DNA of 64,000 bases from Caenispirillum bisanense. Its GTDB lineage: Bacteria; Pseudomonadota; Alphaproteobacteria; Rhodospirillales; Rhodospirillaceae. The notes beneath the pieces were generated by a model. That model was not told the DNA's origin. It searched no databases and saw only the letters and a list, made by a program, of their open reading frames with translations. A program made the position numbers and the translations under genes. Below, one piece after another: positions 55,963 through 64,000 of this stretch; within the stretch, counting starts at the first letter, position 1, and every line of letters begins with the position of its first letter. The stretch lies in assembly GCF_039523075.1 (NCBI RefSeq), contig NZ_BAAAEP010000011.1:1-64000 (forward strand), read 5' to 3'.

Positions 55963-57753
55963 ATGGCGAAGACGGTGGGTGACTTCTTCTGGGACCGGGT
56001 GGGCCAATGGGGCATCAGCCGGGTGTTCGGCTACGCCGGCGACGGCATCAACGAGCTGGTGGCCGCCCTGCACCGGCGCGAGGACCGCTTCGAGTTCGTC
56101 CAGGCCCGGCATGAGGAACTGGCCGCCTTCATGGCCGCCGGCCACGCCAAGCTGACCGGCGAGGTGGGGGTCTGCCTCGCCACCTCCGGCCCCGGCGCGA
56201 TCCACCTGCTCAACGGCCTCTACGACGCCAAGCTGGACCATGCTCCGGTGGTGGCGGTGGTGGGGCAGCAGGCGCGCATGGCGCTCGGCGGCCACTATCA
56301 GCAGGAAGTGGCGCTGGAGACCCTGTTTGCCGACGTCAGCGGCTTCTGCCAGCGGGCCGATTCGCCGGCCCAGGTGCGCCACCTGGTCGACCGCGCCTTC
56401 CGCATCGCCCTGTCGGAGCGCACCATCGCCACCATCATCCTGCCGAAGGACCTGCAGGAGGAACCGGCGGTGGAGACGCCGCCGCGGGCCCATGGCTCGG
56501 TCCATTCCGGCGTCGGCTACACGCGGCCGCGGGTGGTGCCGAAGGAAGACGACCTGCGCGCCGCCGCCGACATCATCAACGCCGGCCAGCGCGTCGCCAT
56601 CCTGGTCGGCCAGGGCGCCCGCGATGCCAAGGCGGAGGTGATCGAGCTGGCGGAGAAGACCGGCGCCGGCGTCGCCAAGGCGCTGGTCGGACGCGACGTG
56701 CTGCCCGACACCCTGCCCTTCGTCACCGGCTCCATCGGCCTGCTCGGCACCCGGCCGAGCTATGACATGATGGAAGGCTGCGACACCCTGGTGATGATCG
56801 GCTCCGGCTTTCCCTATTCCGAGTGGCTGCCCGAGGAAGGCAAGGCGCGCGGCGTGCAGATCGACATCAACCCCGCCATGCTCGGCCTGCGCTACCCCAT
56901 GGAGGCGCCGCTGTGCGGCGATGCCGCCGACACCCTGCGGGCGCTGCTGCCGCTCATCACGCCGAAGACCGACCGCAGCTGGCGCCACGGCATCGAACAG
57001 GGGATCGAACGGTGGTGGCAGACCCTGGACGAGAAGGCGATGGTGGAGGCCGACCCGGTCAACCCGCAGCGGGTGTTCCGGGAACTGTCGCCGCGCCTGC
57101 CCGACGGCGTGGTGCTGACCGCCGATTCGGGCACCGCCACCGACTGGTTCGCCCGCGACCTCCGCCTGCGCGACGGCATGCGGGCGACGCTGTCGGGCGG
57201 GCTCGCCACCATGGGGCCGGCGGTGCCCTATGCCATCGCCGCCAAGTACGCCTGGCCGGACCGGCCGGTGATCGCCTGCGTCGGCGACGGCGCCATGCAG
57301 ATGAACGGCATCAACGGCCTCATCACCATCGCCGCCACCTGGAAGCGGTGGCGCGACCCGCGCCTGCTGGTGCTGGTGCTGAACAACCGCGACCTGGCGC
57401 AGGTGACGTGGGAGATGCGGGCCCAGGACGGGGTGCCCAAGTTCCCCGCCTCGCAGACGCTGCCCGACTTCCCCTATGCCCGCTATGCCGAGCTGGTGGG
57501 GCTCAAGGGCTATTTCATCGACCGGCCGGAGCAGATCGGCGAGACGCTGGACGCCGCCCTCGCCCACCCCGGCCCGACGGTGGTGGAGGTCCGCACCGAC
57601 CCCAACGTCCCGCCCCTGCCGCCCCACATCCGCCCGCAGAACGCCCGCGCCTTCCTGGCCAGCCTGTGGTCAGGCGACCCGGAAGCCGGCAGCATGCTGC
57701 GCCAGAGCATCCGCGACATGATCGTCGACCTGCTGCCGGGACGGAGGAAGTGA
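55963..57753 (+). CDS. TPP-dependent enzyme of acetolactate synthase/pyruvate oxidase family
   Basis: 596 residues. It has the three-domain fold of the family: N-terminal pyrimidine-binding domain with the catalytic Glu in ARHEELAAFMAAGHAK, a central domain, and a C-terminal TPP-binding domain with CVGDGAMQMNGINGLI then VLVLNNRDLAQ (GDG-x~25-NN). The stretch SGPGAIHLLNGLYDAKLDHA and the RRK end look closer to pyruvate oxidase/PoxB-like and unassigned TPP-requiring proteins than to IlvB. There is no ilvN partner. I chose ATG 55963, where the conserved MAKTVGDFFWDRVGQWGISR begins. Confidence 0.88.
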   Translation: MAKTVGDFFWDRVGQWGISRVFGYAGDGINELVAALHRREDRFEFVQARHEELAAFMAAGHAKLTGEVGVCLATSGPGAIHLLNGLYDAKLDHAPVVAVVGQQARMALGGHYQQEVALETLFADVSGFCQRADSPAQVRHLVDRAFRIALSERTIATIILPKDLQEEPAVETPPRAHGSVHSGVGYTRPRVVPKEDDLRAAADIINAGQRVAILVGQGARDAKAEVIELAEKTGAGVAKALVGRDVLPDTLPFVTGSIGLLGTRPSYDMMEGCDTLVMIGSGFPYSEWLPEEGKARGVQIDINPAMLGLRYPMEAPLCGDAADTLRALLPLITPKTDRSWRHGIEQGIERWWQTLDEKAMVEADPVNPQRVFRELSPRLPDGVVLTADSGTATDWFARDLRLRDGMRATLSGGLATMGPAVPYAIAAKYAWPDRPVIACVGDGAMQMNGINGLITIAATWKRWRDPRLLVLVLNNRDLAQVTWEMRAQDGVPKFPASQTLPDFPYARYAELVGLKGYFIDRPEQIGETLDAALAHPGPTVVEVRTDPNVPPLPPHIRPQNARAFLASLWSGDPEAGSMLRQSIRDMIVDLLPGRRK

Positions 57754-57757
57754 GGGT

Positions 57758-57780
57758 GGGGCGGGGAAAGGCCGCCCCCA
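57758..57780. terminator. Short hairpin between convergent TPP enzyme and metH
   Basis: 7-bp stem GGGGCGG/CCGCCCC in the 34-base gap between two convergent genes. No T-run. Weak support as a shared terminator. Confidence 0.35.
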
Positions 57781-57787
57781 ACCCCGA

Positions 57788-60700
57788 TCATACGTTGAAG
57801 TACTTGGCCTGCGGGTGGTGGCAGACCAGGGCGGAGGTGGATTGTTCCGGGTGGAGCTGGCCTTCCTCGGCCATGACCACCCCGATGCGCTCCGCCCCCA
57901 GCAGGGCCAGCAGCTTTTCCTGGTCGAACAGGTTGGGACAGGCCGGATAGCCGAAGCTGTAGCGGCTGCCGCGGTATTCCTGCTTCAACAGGCGCTCGAT
58001 GTCGCGGCCTTCCTCGCTCGCGAAGCCCAGTTCGGCGCGGATGCGCTTGTGGGTGTATTCGGCCAGCGCCTCGGCCATCTCCACCGACAGGCCGTGCAGG
58101 TAGAGGTAATCCTGGTAGCGGTTGTCGGCGAACCACTGCCGCGCGATGTCCGACGCCTGCTGGCCCATGGTGACGATCTGGAAGCCGACCACGTCGCGCT
58201 CACCCGACTCGACGTCGCGGAAGAAGTCGGCGATGCAGATGCCGTCCTCGGCATTCTGGCGCGGGAAGTCGAAGCGGGTCAGTTCCGTCTCGCCGTCCTG
58301 GTCGAAGACGATGAGCGTGTTCTCGTGCGAAGCCGCCTTCCAGTAGCCGTAGATGGCCTGCGGGCGGAGGATCTGCTCGGCCTCGCACTGGGCAACCAGG
58401 CGGGCGAGGATGGGGCGGACTTCCTGGTCGGCCCACTTCTTCCACTCGGCCAGCGAGCGGCCGGCCTTCTTGAAGCCCCACTGGAACTGGAACAGCATGG
58501 TTTCCGACAGGTAGGGCACCAGCGCCTTGACCGGCACGTTCTCCACCACCTGGGCACCCCAGAAGGGCGGCGTCGGCACCGGCGCGTTGGCCGCCAGCTC
58601 GCGGCGGCGCAGGTTCACCACGTCCCAGTCCACCGGGCGCTGCACCTGCTTGGCTGCCTCCGCCGCCACCTTGGCGGGGTTGCGGCTGGACGGCTTGGAC
58701 GCGCGCTTGGCCTGCGCCTCCTGCAGCACGGCGTCGAACTGGCCGTCGGCGATGCGGGCCATGAGGTTGAGGCCGTCGAAGGCGTCGCGGGCATAGGCGA
58801 CACGCTTGGCGCCATACGCATTCACGCAATCGGTCTCGACGTAGGCCCGCGTCAGCGCCGCACCGCCCAGGATCACCGGCAGGTCGAGGCCCTCGCGGGT
58901 CATTTCCTCCAGGTTCTCGCGCATGATGACGGTGGACTTCACCAGCAGGCCCGACATGCCGACGGCATCCGCCTTATGCTCCTTCGCCGCCGAGATGATG
59001 GTGGCGATGGGCTGCTTGATGCCCAGGTTGACGACGCGATAGCCGTTGTTGGTCAGGATGATGTCGACCAGGTTCTTGCCGATGTCGTGGACGTCGCCCT
59101 TCACGGTCGCCAGCACGATGGTGCCCTTGGCCTGACCTTCCGCCTTCTCCATGTGCGGCTCCAGCCACGCCACCGCCGCCTTCATGGTTTCCGCCGACTG
59201 CAGCACGAAGGGCAGCTGCATCTGGCCGGAGCCGAACAGCTCCCCCACCACCTTCATGCCGTCGAGCAGCAGGGAGTTGATGATCTCCAGCGGCGGGTAG
59301 GTCTTCATGGCCTCGGCGAGGTCGTCCTCCAGCCCCTGACGGTCGCCGTCGACGATGCGCTGCTTCAGGCGCTCCTCCACCGTTTCCGGCCGGGTCTTCA
59401 CGGCGGTGGCGACGGTGCGGTCCTTGAACAGGTCGATGAAGGCGTGCAGCGGGTCGTAGCCCTCCGCCCGGCGGTCGAAGATCAGGTCTTCGGCGGCCTT
59501 CACTTCCTCCGCCGGGATCTTGTGCAGCGGCATGATCTTGGAGACATGCACGATGGCGCCGGTCATGCCGCGCTTCACCGCATGGTCGAGGAACACCGAG
59601 TTGAGCACATGCCGCCCGGCCGGCTTCAGGCCGAACGAGATGTTGGAGAGGCCGAGGATGATCTGGCACTCGGGCAGGTCTGTGGCGATGCGCTCGATGG
59701 CCTCCAGCGTCTCCAGCCCCAGGCGGCGGTCGTCATCGTTGCCGGTGCAGATGGTGAAGGTGAGCGGGTCGAACATCAGGTCCGACGCCGGCAGGCCGTG
59801 GGTGTTGACGGCGAAGTCATACAGCCGCCTGGCGATGGCGAGCTTGGCCTCGGCGGTCTTGGCCATGCCCTCTTCATCAATGGTCAGCGCGATGACGGCG
59901 GCGCCGTACTTCTTCGCCAGCTGCAGGCGCTCGGCGGCATGGCCCTCGCCGTCCTCGAAGTTGATGGAGTTGATGATCGCCTTGCCGCCGTAAAGCTTCA
60001 GCGCCGCCTCGATCACCGGCGTCTCGGTCGAGTCGATCACCAGCGGCGCGTTCACCGACCCGCGCATGCGGGTGATGACATTGGTCATGTCGGAGATTTC
60101 ATCGCGGCCGACGAAGGCGGTGCAGACGTCCAGCGTGTGGCTGCCTTCCTTCACCTGCTCGCGGCCCATGGCGACGGTGCCGTCCCAGTCCTCGGCGTCC
60201 TGCAACTCGCGGAACTTCTTGGAGCCGTTGGCGTTGCAGCGCTCGCCGATGGACAGGAAGGCGTTTTCCTGCCGCAGATCGACGCGGCCGTAGAGCGACG
60301 CCACCCCCGGCACCCAGTGGACGGAGCGGCGCACCACCGGCGGGCGGGCACCCTGCCCCATCTCGGTCAGCATGGCATCGACCGCCGCCGTGTGCTCGGG
60401 GGTCGAGCCGCAGCAGGAGCCGACCATGTTCACCCCGTCCTCCAGGATGAAGCGGCGGTGCCAGTCGGCCAGTTCCTTCGGCGTCAGCGGATAATAGGTC
60501 TGGCCGTTGCGCAGTTCCGGCAGGCCGGCGTTGGGTTGCAGGGTGATGGCGCGCGGCCAGTTTTCCGCCAGCCAGCGCACATGCTCCGCCATTTCCTGCG
60601 GCCCGGTGGCGCAGTTGAGGCCAAGGCTGTCGACGCCCAGGCTTTCCATGATGGTGGCGGCGGCGGCGATGTCGGTGCCGACCAGCAGGGTGCCGGTGGT

Positions 60701-61276
60701 CTCCACCGTCACCTGCACCAGGATCGGCATGGCGATGCCGTGCCTGGCGCGGGCGATCTTGCTGCCGTTGACGGCGGCCTTCACCTGCAGCGGGTCCTGG
60801 CAGGTCTCGATGAGGATGGCGTCGCAGCCGCCGGCGATCAGCCCGTCGGCCTGCACGGCGAAGGCGGCTTCCAGGCGGTCGTAGTCGATATGGCCGAGGC
60901 TCGGCAACTTGGTGCCCGGCCCGATGGCGCCCAGCACGAAGCGGCGGCGGCCGTCGGCGAACTGCTCCGCCGCCTCGCGGGCGATCTCCACCGACCGCTT
61001 GTTCAGGTCGAAGGCCTCGTCCGACAGGTCGAACTCGCCGAGCGTGATGGGGCTGCCGCCGAAGGTGTTGGTCTCGACGCAATCGGCCCCGGCAGCGAAA
61101 TAGCGGGCGTGGATCTCGCGGATCACGTCGGGGCGCGAGCGGGTGAGGATCTCGGTGCAGTTCTCGCGGCCCATGAAGTCGCCGTCCACCGTCAGGCTCA
61201 TGGCCTGCACCAGCGAGCCCATGCCGCCGTCGCACAGCAGCACGCGGTCGTTCAGGTGGTCGAGAAAGTCGGTCAT
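57788..61276 (-). CDS. metH: Cobalamin-dependent methionine synthase
   Basis: Transfers a methyl group from methyltetrahydrofolate to homocysteine. 1162 residues with all four modules: homocysteine domain (start DRVLLCDGGMGSLVQAM; zinc Cys in LNCATG and GSCCGSTPEH), pterin domain (FLSIGERCNANGSKKFREL), cobalamin domain with the B12-ligand His in GDVHDIGKNLVDIIL, and the SAM-binding activation domain near the C-terminus (YRGSRYSFGYPACPNLFDQ). Start ATG 61276; a longer frame reaching 62299 is metF in another frame. It is last in the operon after metF. Confidence 0.98.
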   Translation of the reverse strand: MTDFLDHLNDRVLLCDGGMGSLVQAMSLTVDGDFMGRENCTEILTRSRPDVIREIHARYFAAGADCVETNTFGGSPITLGEFDLSDEAFDLNKRSVEIAREAAEQFADGRRRFVLGAIGPGTKLPSLGHIDYDRLEAAFAVQADGLIAGGCDAILIETCQDPLQVKAAVNGSKIARARHGIAMPILVQVTVETTGTLLVGTDIAAAATIMESLGVDSLGLNCATGPQEMAEHVRWLAENWPRAITLQPNAGLPELRNGQTYYPLTPKELADWHRRFILEDGVNMVGSCCGSTPEHTAAVDAMLTEMGQGARPPVVRRSVHWVPGVASLYGRVDLRQENAFLSIGERCNANGSKKFRELQDAEDWDGTVAMGREQVKEGSHTLDVCTAFVGRDEISDMTNVITRMRGSVNAPLVIDSTETPVIEAALKLYGGKAIINSINFEDGEGHAAERLQLAKKYGAAVIALTIDEEGMAKTAEAKLAIARRLYDFAVNTHGLPASDLMFDPLTFTICTGNDDDRRLGLETLEAIERIATDLPECQIILGLSNISFGLKPAGRHVLNSVFLDHAVKRGMTGAIVHVSKIMPLHKIPAEEVKAAEDLIFDRRAEGYDPLHAFIDLFKDRTVATAVKTRPETVEERLKQRIVDGDRQGLEDDLAEAMKTYPPLEIINSLLLDGMKVVGELFGSGQMQLPFVLQSAETMKAAVAWLEPHMEKAEGQAKGTIVLATVKGDVHDIGKNLVDIILTNNGYRVVNLGIKQPIATIISAAKEHKADAVGMSGLLVKSTVIMRENLEEMTREGLDLPVILGGAALTRAYVETDCVNAYGAKRVAYARDAFDGLNLMARIADGQFDAVLQEAQAKRASKPSSRNPAKVAAEAAKQVQRPVDWDVVNLRRRELAANAPVPTPPFWGAQVVENVPVKALVPYLSETMLFQFQWGFKKAGRSLAEWKKWADQEVRPILARLVAQCEAEQILRPQAIYGYWKAASHENTLIVFDQDGETELTRFDFPRQNAEDGICIADFFRDVESGERDVVGFQIVTMGQQASDIARQWFADNRYQDYLYLHGLSVEMAEALAEYTHKRIRAELGFASEEGRDIERLLKQEYRGSRYSFGYPACPNLFDQEKLLALLGAERIGVVMAEEGQLHPEQSTSALVCHHPQAKYFNV

Positions 61277-61332
61277 GGCGGCGATACCCTGCTGGCGGTC
61301 GGAACGGAGCGGAACGGACGAGTCGGGACGGA

Positions 61333-62280
61333 TCAGGCGGAGACGGCGGCGTCGGGCGCGGCGGCGGCCTTGGCACGCACGCCGAGCACATGGCAGATGG
61401 CGTAGGTGAGGTCGGCGCGGTTCAGGGTGTAGAAGTGGAACTCCTTCACCCCGTTGGCGGCGAGCGAGCGGCAGGTTTCGATGGCGAGCGTGGCGGCGAT
61501 CAGCTTCCGCGTCTCCGGGTCGGCGTCCAGGCCGTCGAACAGGCCGTGCATCCAGGCCGGAATGCCGGCCCCGCAGGCGGCGGAGAACTTGCAGACGGTG
61601 GCGAAGTTGGTCACCGGCAGGATGCCCGGCACCAGCGGCACCGCGATGCCGGCCGCCGCCACCCGGTCGCGGAAGCGCAGGAAGTCTTCCGGGTTGAAGA
61701 AGTACTGGGTGATGGCGCGGCTGGCGCCGGCATCCACCTTGCGCTTCAGGTTCTCCAGGTCGGCATCGGCCGACAGCGCCTCCGGGTGGGTTTCCGGGTA
61801 GGCGGCGACGGAGACCTCGAAATCGGCCACCTTCTTCAGCCCCGCCACCAGATCGGCGGCATAGGCATAGCCGCCGGGATGCGGCGTGTAGCCGCCGCTG
61901 CCTTCCGGCGCATCGCCGCGCAGGGCGACGATGTGGCGGATGCCCGACTCCCAGTAATGCCGCGCCACCGCGTCCACTTCCTCCCGCGTCGCACCGACGC
62001 AGGTGAGGTGCGCCGCCGGTTCCAGGTGGGTCTTCTGGCGGATGGCGACCAGGGTGTCGTGGGTGCGTTCCCGCGTCGAGCCGCCGGCGCCGTAGGTGAC
62101 CGACACGAACTTGGGATGCAGCGGCGCCAGCCGCTCCACGCAGGCCCACAGGCTGTCCTGCATCTTCTCGGTCTTCGGCGGGAAGAACTCGAAGCTGATG
62201 TCGAACGGCCCGTCGCAGGGGGCGGCGATGGGCAGGCCGGCGCGCAGGGCGGCGAGGGTGTGGTCGGCGGCGGTGGTCAC
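61333..62280 (-). CDS. metF: Methylenetetrahydrofolate reductase
   Basis: Makes 5-methyltetrahydrofolate for MetH. 315 residues from GTG 62280, which overlaps the upstream stop (GTGA). Key stretches: ISFEFFPPKTEKM, VSVTYGAGGSTRERT, HLTCVGATREE, IVALRGDAPEGSGGY and AITQYFFNPEDFLRF. Translation is coupled to the regulator gene upstream and the operon continues to metH 56 bases later. Confidence 0.97.
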   Translation of the reverse strand: MTTAADHTLAALRAGLPIAAPCDGPFDISFEFFPPKTEKMQDSLWACVERLAPLHPKFVSVTYGAGGSTRERTHDTLVAIRQKTHLEPAAHLTCVGATREEVDAVARHYWESGIRHIVALRGDAPEGSGGYTPHPGGYAYAADLVAGLKKVADFEVSVAAYPETHPEALSADADLENLKRKVDAGASRAITQYFFNPEDFLRFRDRVAAAGIAVPLVPGILPVTNFATVCKFSAACGAGIPAWMHGLFDGLDADPETRKLIAATLAIETCRSLAANGVKEFHFYTLNRADLTYAICHVLGVRAKAAAAPDAAVSA

Positions 62281-63278
62281 GGGGTGGTCTCCTCGGCAAC
62301 GGCGGTCGGCAGCGGCGGCGGTGCGGACTCGGAGCGGTCGGCGGGCTTGTCGGCCAGCCACAGGGTGACGGTGAGCGGCGAGCCCGGCAGATGCTCCACC
62401 CGGCGCGGCGTCAGGCCGGCGGCGGCGCACCAGTCGAACACCTCCTTGTCGGCGAAGCCGAGTCGGCGGTGGCTGTGGGCCTCGCGCAGCTCTTCCAGGG
62501 CATGGGGGGCGAAATCCACCACCACCAGCCGGCCGCCGGGGCGCAGCACGCGGGCGGCCTCGGCCAGCGCCTCGGCGGGGCGTTCGGCGAAGTGCAGCAC
62601 CTGGTGGACGATCAGGCTGTCGACGGCGGCATCGGGCACCGGCAGCTGGTACATGTCGCCCTGCCGCACCATGCAGTTGGCGAGGCCGGCGCGGTCCAGG
62701 TTCATACGGGCGACGGCCAGCATCTCGCGCGAGCGGTCGATGCCGATGGCGCGCTCCACATGCGGGCCGTAGAGCGCCAGCATGCGGCCGGTGCCGGTGC
62801 CGACGTCCAGCAGTTCCCCCGCCGACTCGGGCGGCAGCAGGGCGAGCAGGCGGCGCTCCACCTCGGCATCGTCGACGTGCAGGGTGCGGATGCGGTCCCA
62901 TTCCTCGGCATTGCGGCTGAAGTAGGCGGCGGCCTCGGCATCGCGCTCGGCCCGCAGGGCGGCCAGGCGCTGGAGATCGAGCGCCAGCACCGGGTCGTCG
63001 GGGTCGAGCAGCGGCACGATGGCTCGCGCCAGGGCGGCGCCGGGGCCGTCGTAGGCAAAGCGGTAGAGCACCCAGGCACCTTCGCGGAAACGCTCCAGCA
63101 GGCCCGCTTCCTCCATCACCTTCAGGTGGCGGGAGACGCGCGGCTGGCTCTGGCCGAGGATGCGGGTGACGTCCGACACCGTCAGTTCGCCGCGGGCGCA
63201 CAGGGCCAGCAGGCGCAGGCGGGTTTCCTCCCCCGCGCCGCGCAGTCCGGCCAGCACCGACTCCAGCGTTCCCGTCAC
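62277..63278 (-). CDS. ArsR-family HTH fused to SAM-dependent methyltransferase (SahR-like)
   Basis: 333 residues from GTG 63278, after GGAGGT. Residues 1-90 are an ArsR winged helix (LTVSDVTRILGQSQPRVSRH), without the Cys metal sites of ArsR/SmtB. Residues about 120-300 are a class I methyltransferase with ELLDVGTGTGRMLALYG (motif I) and VLRPGGRLVVVDF. It heads the metF-metH operon behind a perfect palindrome. Regulators of this architecture, SahR, sense S-adenosylhomocysteine in Proteobacteria and control methionine recycling; that role is inferred from architecture and context. Confidence 0.88.
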   Translation of the reverse strand: MTGTLESVLAGLRGAGEETRLRLLALCARGELTVSDVTRILGQSQPRVSRHLKVMEEAGLLERFREGAWVLYRFAYDGPGAALARAIVPLLDPDDPVLALDLQRLAALRAERDAEAAAYFSRNAEEWDRIRTLHVDDAEVERRLLALLPPESAGELLDVGTGTGRMLALYGPHVERAIGIDRSREMLAVARMNLDRAGLANCMVRQGDMYQLPVPDAAVDSLIVHQVLHFAERPAEALAEAARVLRPGGRLVVVDFAPHALEELREAHSHRRLGFADKEVFDWCAAAGLTPRRVEHLPGSPLTVTLWLADKPADRSESAPPPLPTAVAEETTP

Positions 63279-63343
63279 CCTGCACCTCCGTCGCCGCGAT
63301 CCTGCGGGCAGCCGCCGACGGCGGCGCCCTCTCTGGGATCATG

Positions 63344-63363
63344 ATATAAAGATATCTTTATAT
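63344..63363. promoter_or_regulatory. Perfect 20-bp palindrome, probable SahR operator
   Basis: ATATAAAGATATCTTTATAT, fully self-complementary and very AT-rich in a GC-rich region, 66 bases upstream of the regulator start. Its size and symmetry fit an ArsR-type dimer site, and it can control the whole regulator-metF-metH operon. The rest of the 63279-63648 gap shows no gene. Confidence 0.85.
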
Positions 63364-63648
63364 GTTGTCCAGCGCCTTGACGCGCCCGACCCGTCGCCGC
63401 CCCCGCCGCGGCTTCGCTCCCGCCCGCCGCTGCCGCACTGCGGCATATCTGCAACAGGGTGTGTCGCCACCGGTGCAAGGCCTTGACGGGAAACTGGTAA
63501 ACAAGATGCTCCTGTGGTACCTGCATTACAGGAGAGCGTCTGCGCGCCGGATGCGCGGGCGTCGGGGGGATCTGCCACGGGGCACCGCACGCGGGGGCTT
63601 GACGGCTCGCGCCGGGCGATCCGGGATCGACATGAAAGCTGGACCGGT

Positions 63649-64000
63649 ATGAAGAGCACCGCCAAGACCATCGCCTGCGCCGTCTTTGCCCTGACCCTGA
63701 CGGGCTGCGCCACGCAGCCGCCGGCCGACGGGCAGGCCGTGGCCGATCCGATCGAGCCGTTCAACCGCGCCATGTACCAGGTCCACGACGTGCTCGACCA
63801 GGCGGTGATCCGTCCGGCGGCCTGGACCTACAAGAACGTGCTGCCGGGCCAGGTGCAGTACTACGTGCACAGCTTCCTGACCAACCTGGGCGAGCCCATC
63901 GTCTTCCTCAACAACGTGCTGCAGGGCGACGGCGAGCGCGCCTTCAACACCTTCATGCGCTTCACCCTGAACTCCACCTTCGGCCTGGCGGGCATGCTCG
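63649..64000 (+). CDS. mlaA: MlaA/VacJ-family lipoprotein (3' end outside window)
   Basis: Outer-membrane lipoprotein of the Mla phospholipid transport system. 117 residues are in the window: signal peptide with lipobox LTGC (Cys near residue 20), then the MlaA signature DPIEPFNRAMYQVHDVLDQA and NNVLQGDGERAFNTFMRF. ATG 63649 is the start; a short ATG at 63632 stops after six codons. Confidence 0.92.
   Translation, partial: MKSTAKTIACAVFALTLTGCATQPPADGQAVADPIEPFNRAMYQVHDVLDQAVIRPAAWTYKNVLPGQVQYYVHSFLTNLGEPIVFLNNVLQGDGERAFNTFMRFTLNSTFGLAGML

Noticed and set aside
57815..61405. 1196-codon plus-strand frame opposite metH
   Set aside because: Antisense shadow; metH motifs are all intact on the minus strand.
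61277..62299. Extension of metH upstream to 62299
   Set aside because: This frame runs through metF, which is intact in another frame; the conserved MetH N-terminus begins at 61276.
63482..63510. TTGACG with a 17-base spacer as an mlaA promoter
   Set aside because: The hexamer at the -10 position (ATGCTC) is poor, so I do not list it as a promoter.
63279..63648. SAM or SAH riboswitch before the methionine operon
   Set aside because: No SAM-I, SAM-II or SAH aptamer core was recognised; the palindrome and the ArsR-type regulator explain control better.

Overview
This window is high-GC DNA from an alphaproteobacterium, most likely a member or relative of the Rhodospirillales. The evidence is the CckA-type cell-cycle kinase next to flagellar export genes, the ribosomal gene order (tRNA-Tyr, tRNA-Gly, tuf, tRNA-Trp, secE-nusG-rplKAJL-rpoBC, then the str, S10, spc and alpha operons) and an ArsR-methyltransferase regulator fused to the metF-metH operon. 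The genus cannot be named from the sequence alone.

Layout. 1-7.9 kb: flagellar export and basal-body genes in two divergent groups, flgB-flgC-fliE-fliQ-fliR-flhB-cckA leftward and an FlhB-like gene-hypothetical-fliO-fliP-hypothetical rightward. The gap between them holds two CtrA-like boxes. 7.9-10 kb: TPP riboswitch and thiC. 10-12.3 kb: a glyoxalase-fold protein, a LysR regulator and its divergent SDR target, which carries a frameshift. 12.35-13.2 kb: an AT-richer two-gene cassette of unknown function with its own promoter and terminator. 13.2-17.4 kb: an HtrA protease, rarA, crcB and rluC in one overlapping leftward unit.

17.5-51 kb: the transcription and translation super-locus, all leftward. 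It runs from a tRNA-Tyr/tRNA-Gly/tuf unit through secE-nusG, rplK-rplA-rplJ-rplL-rpoB-rpoC, rpsL-rpsG-fusA-tuf, the S10, spc and alpha ribosomal operons, to rplQ. The two tuf genes differ at only two silent positions. A pair of ~51-bp repeats lies between rpoA and rplQ.

51-57.8 kb: rlmB, adenine deaminase, a small membrane protein, a frameshifted GGDEF-like gene, an RlpA-like protein behind a sigma-EcfG-type promoter, and a TPP-dependent enzyme of the acetolactate synthase/pyruvate oxidase family. 57.8-63.4 kb: a methionine operon (ArsR-methyltransferase, metF, metH) behind a perfect 20-bp palindrome, probably an SAH-responsive operator. 63.6 kb to the end: the start of an MlaA/VacJ lipoprotein gene.

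No CRISPR array, insertion sequence, prophage or rRNA gene is visible. The least explained parts are the 12.4-13.2 kb cassette, the rpoA-rplQ repeats and the regulatory sites named above.
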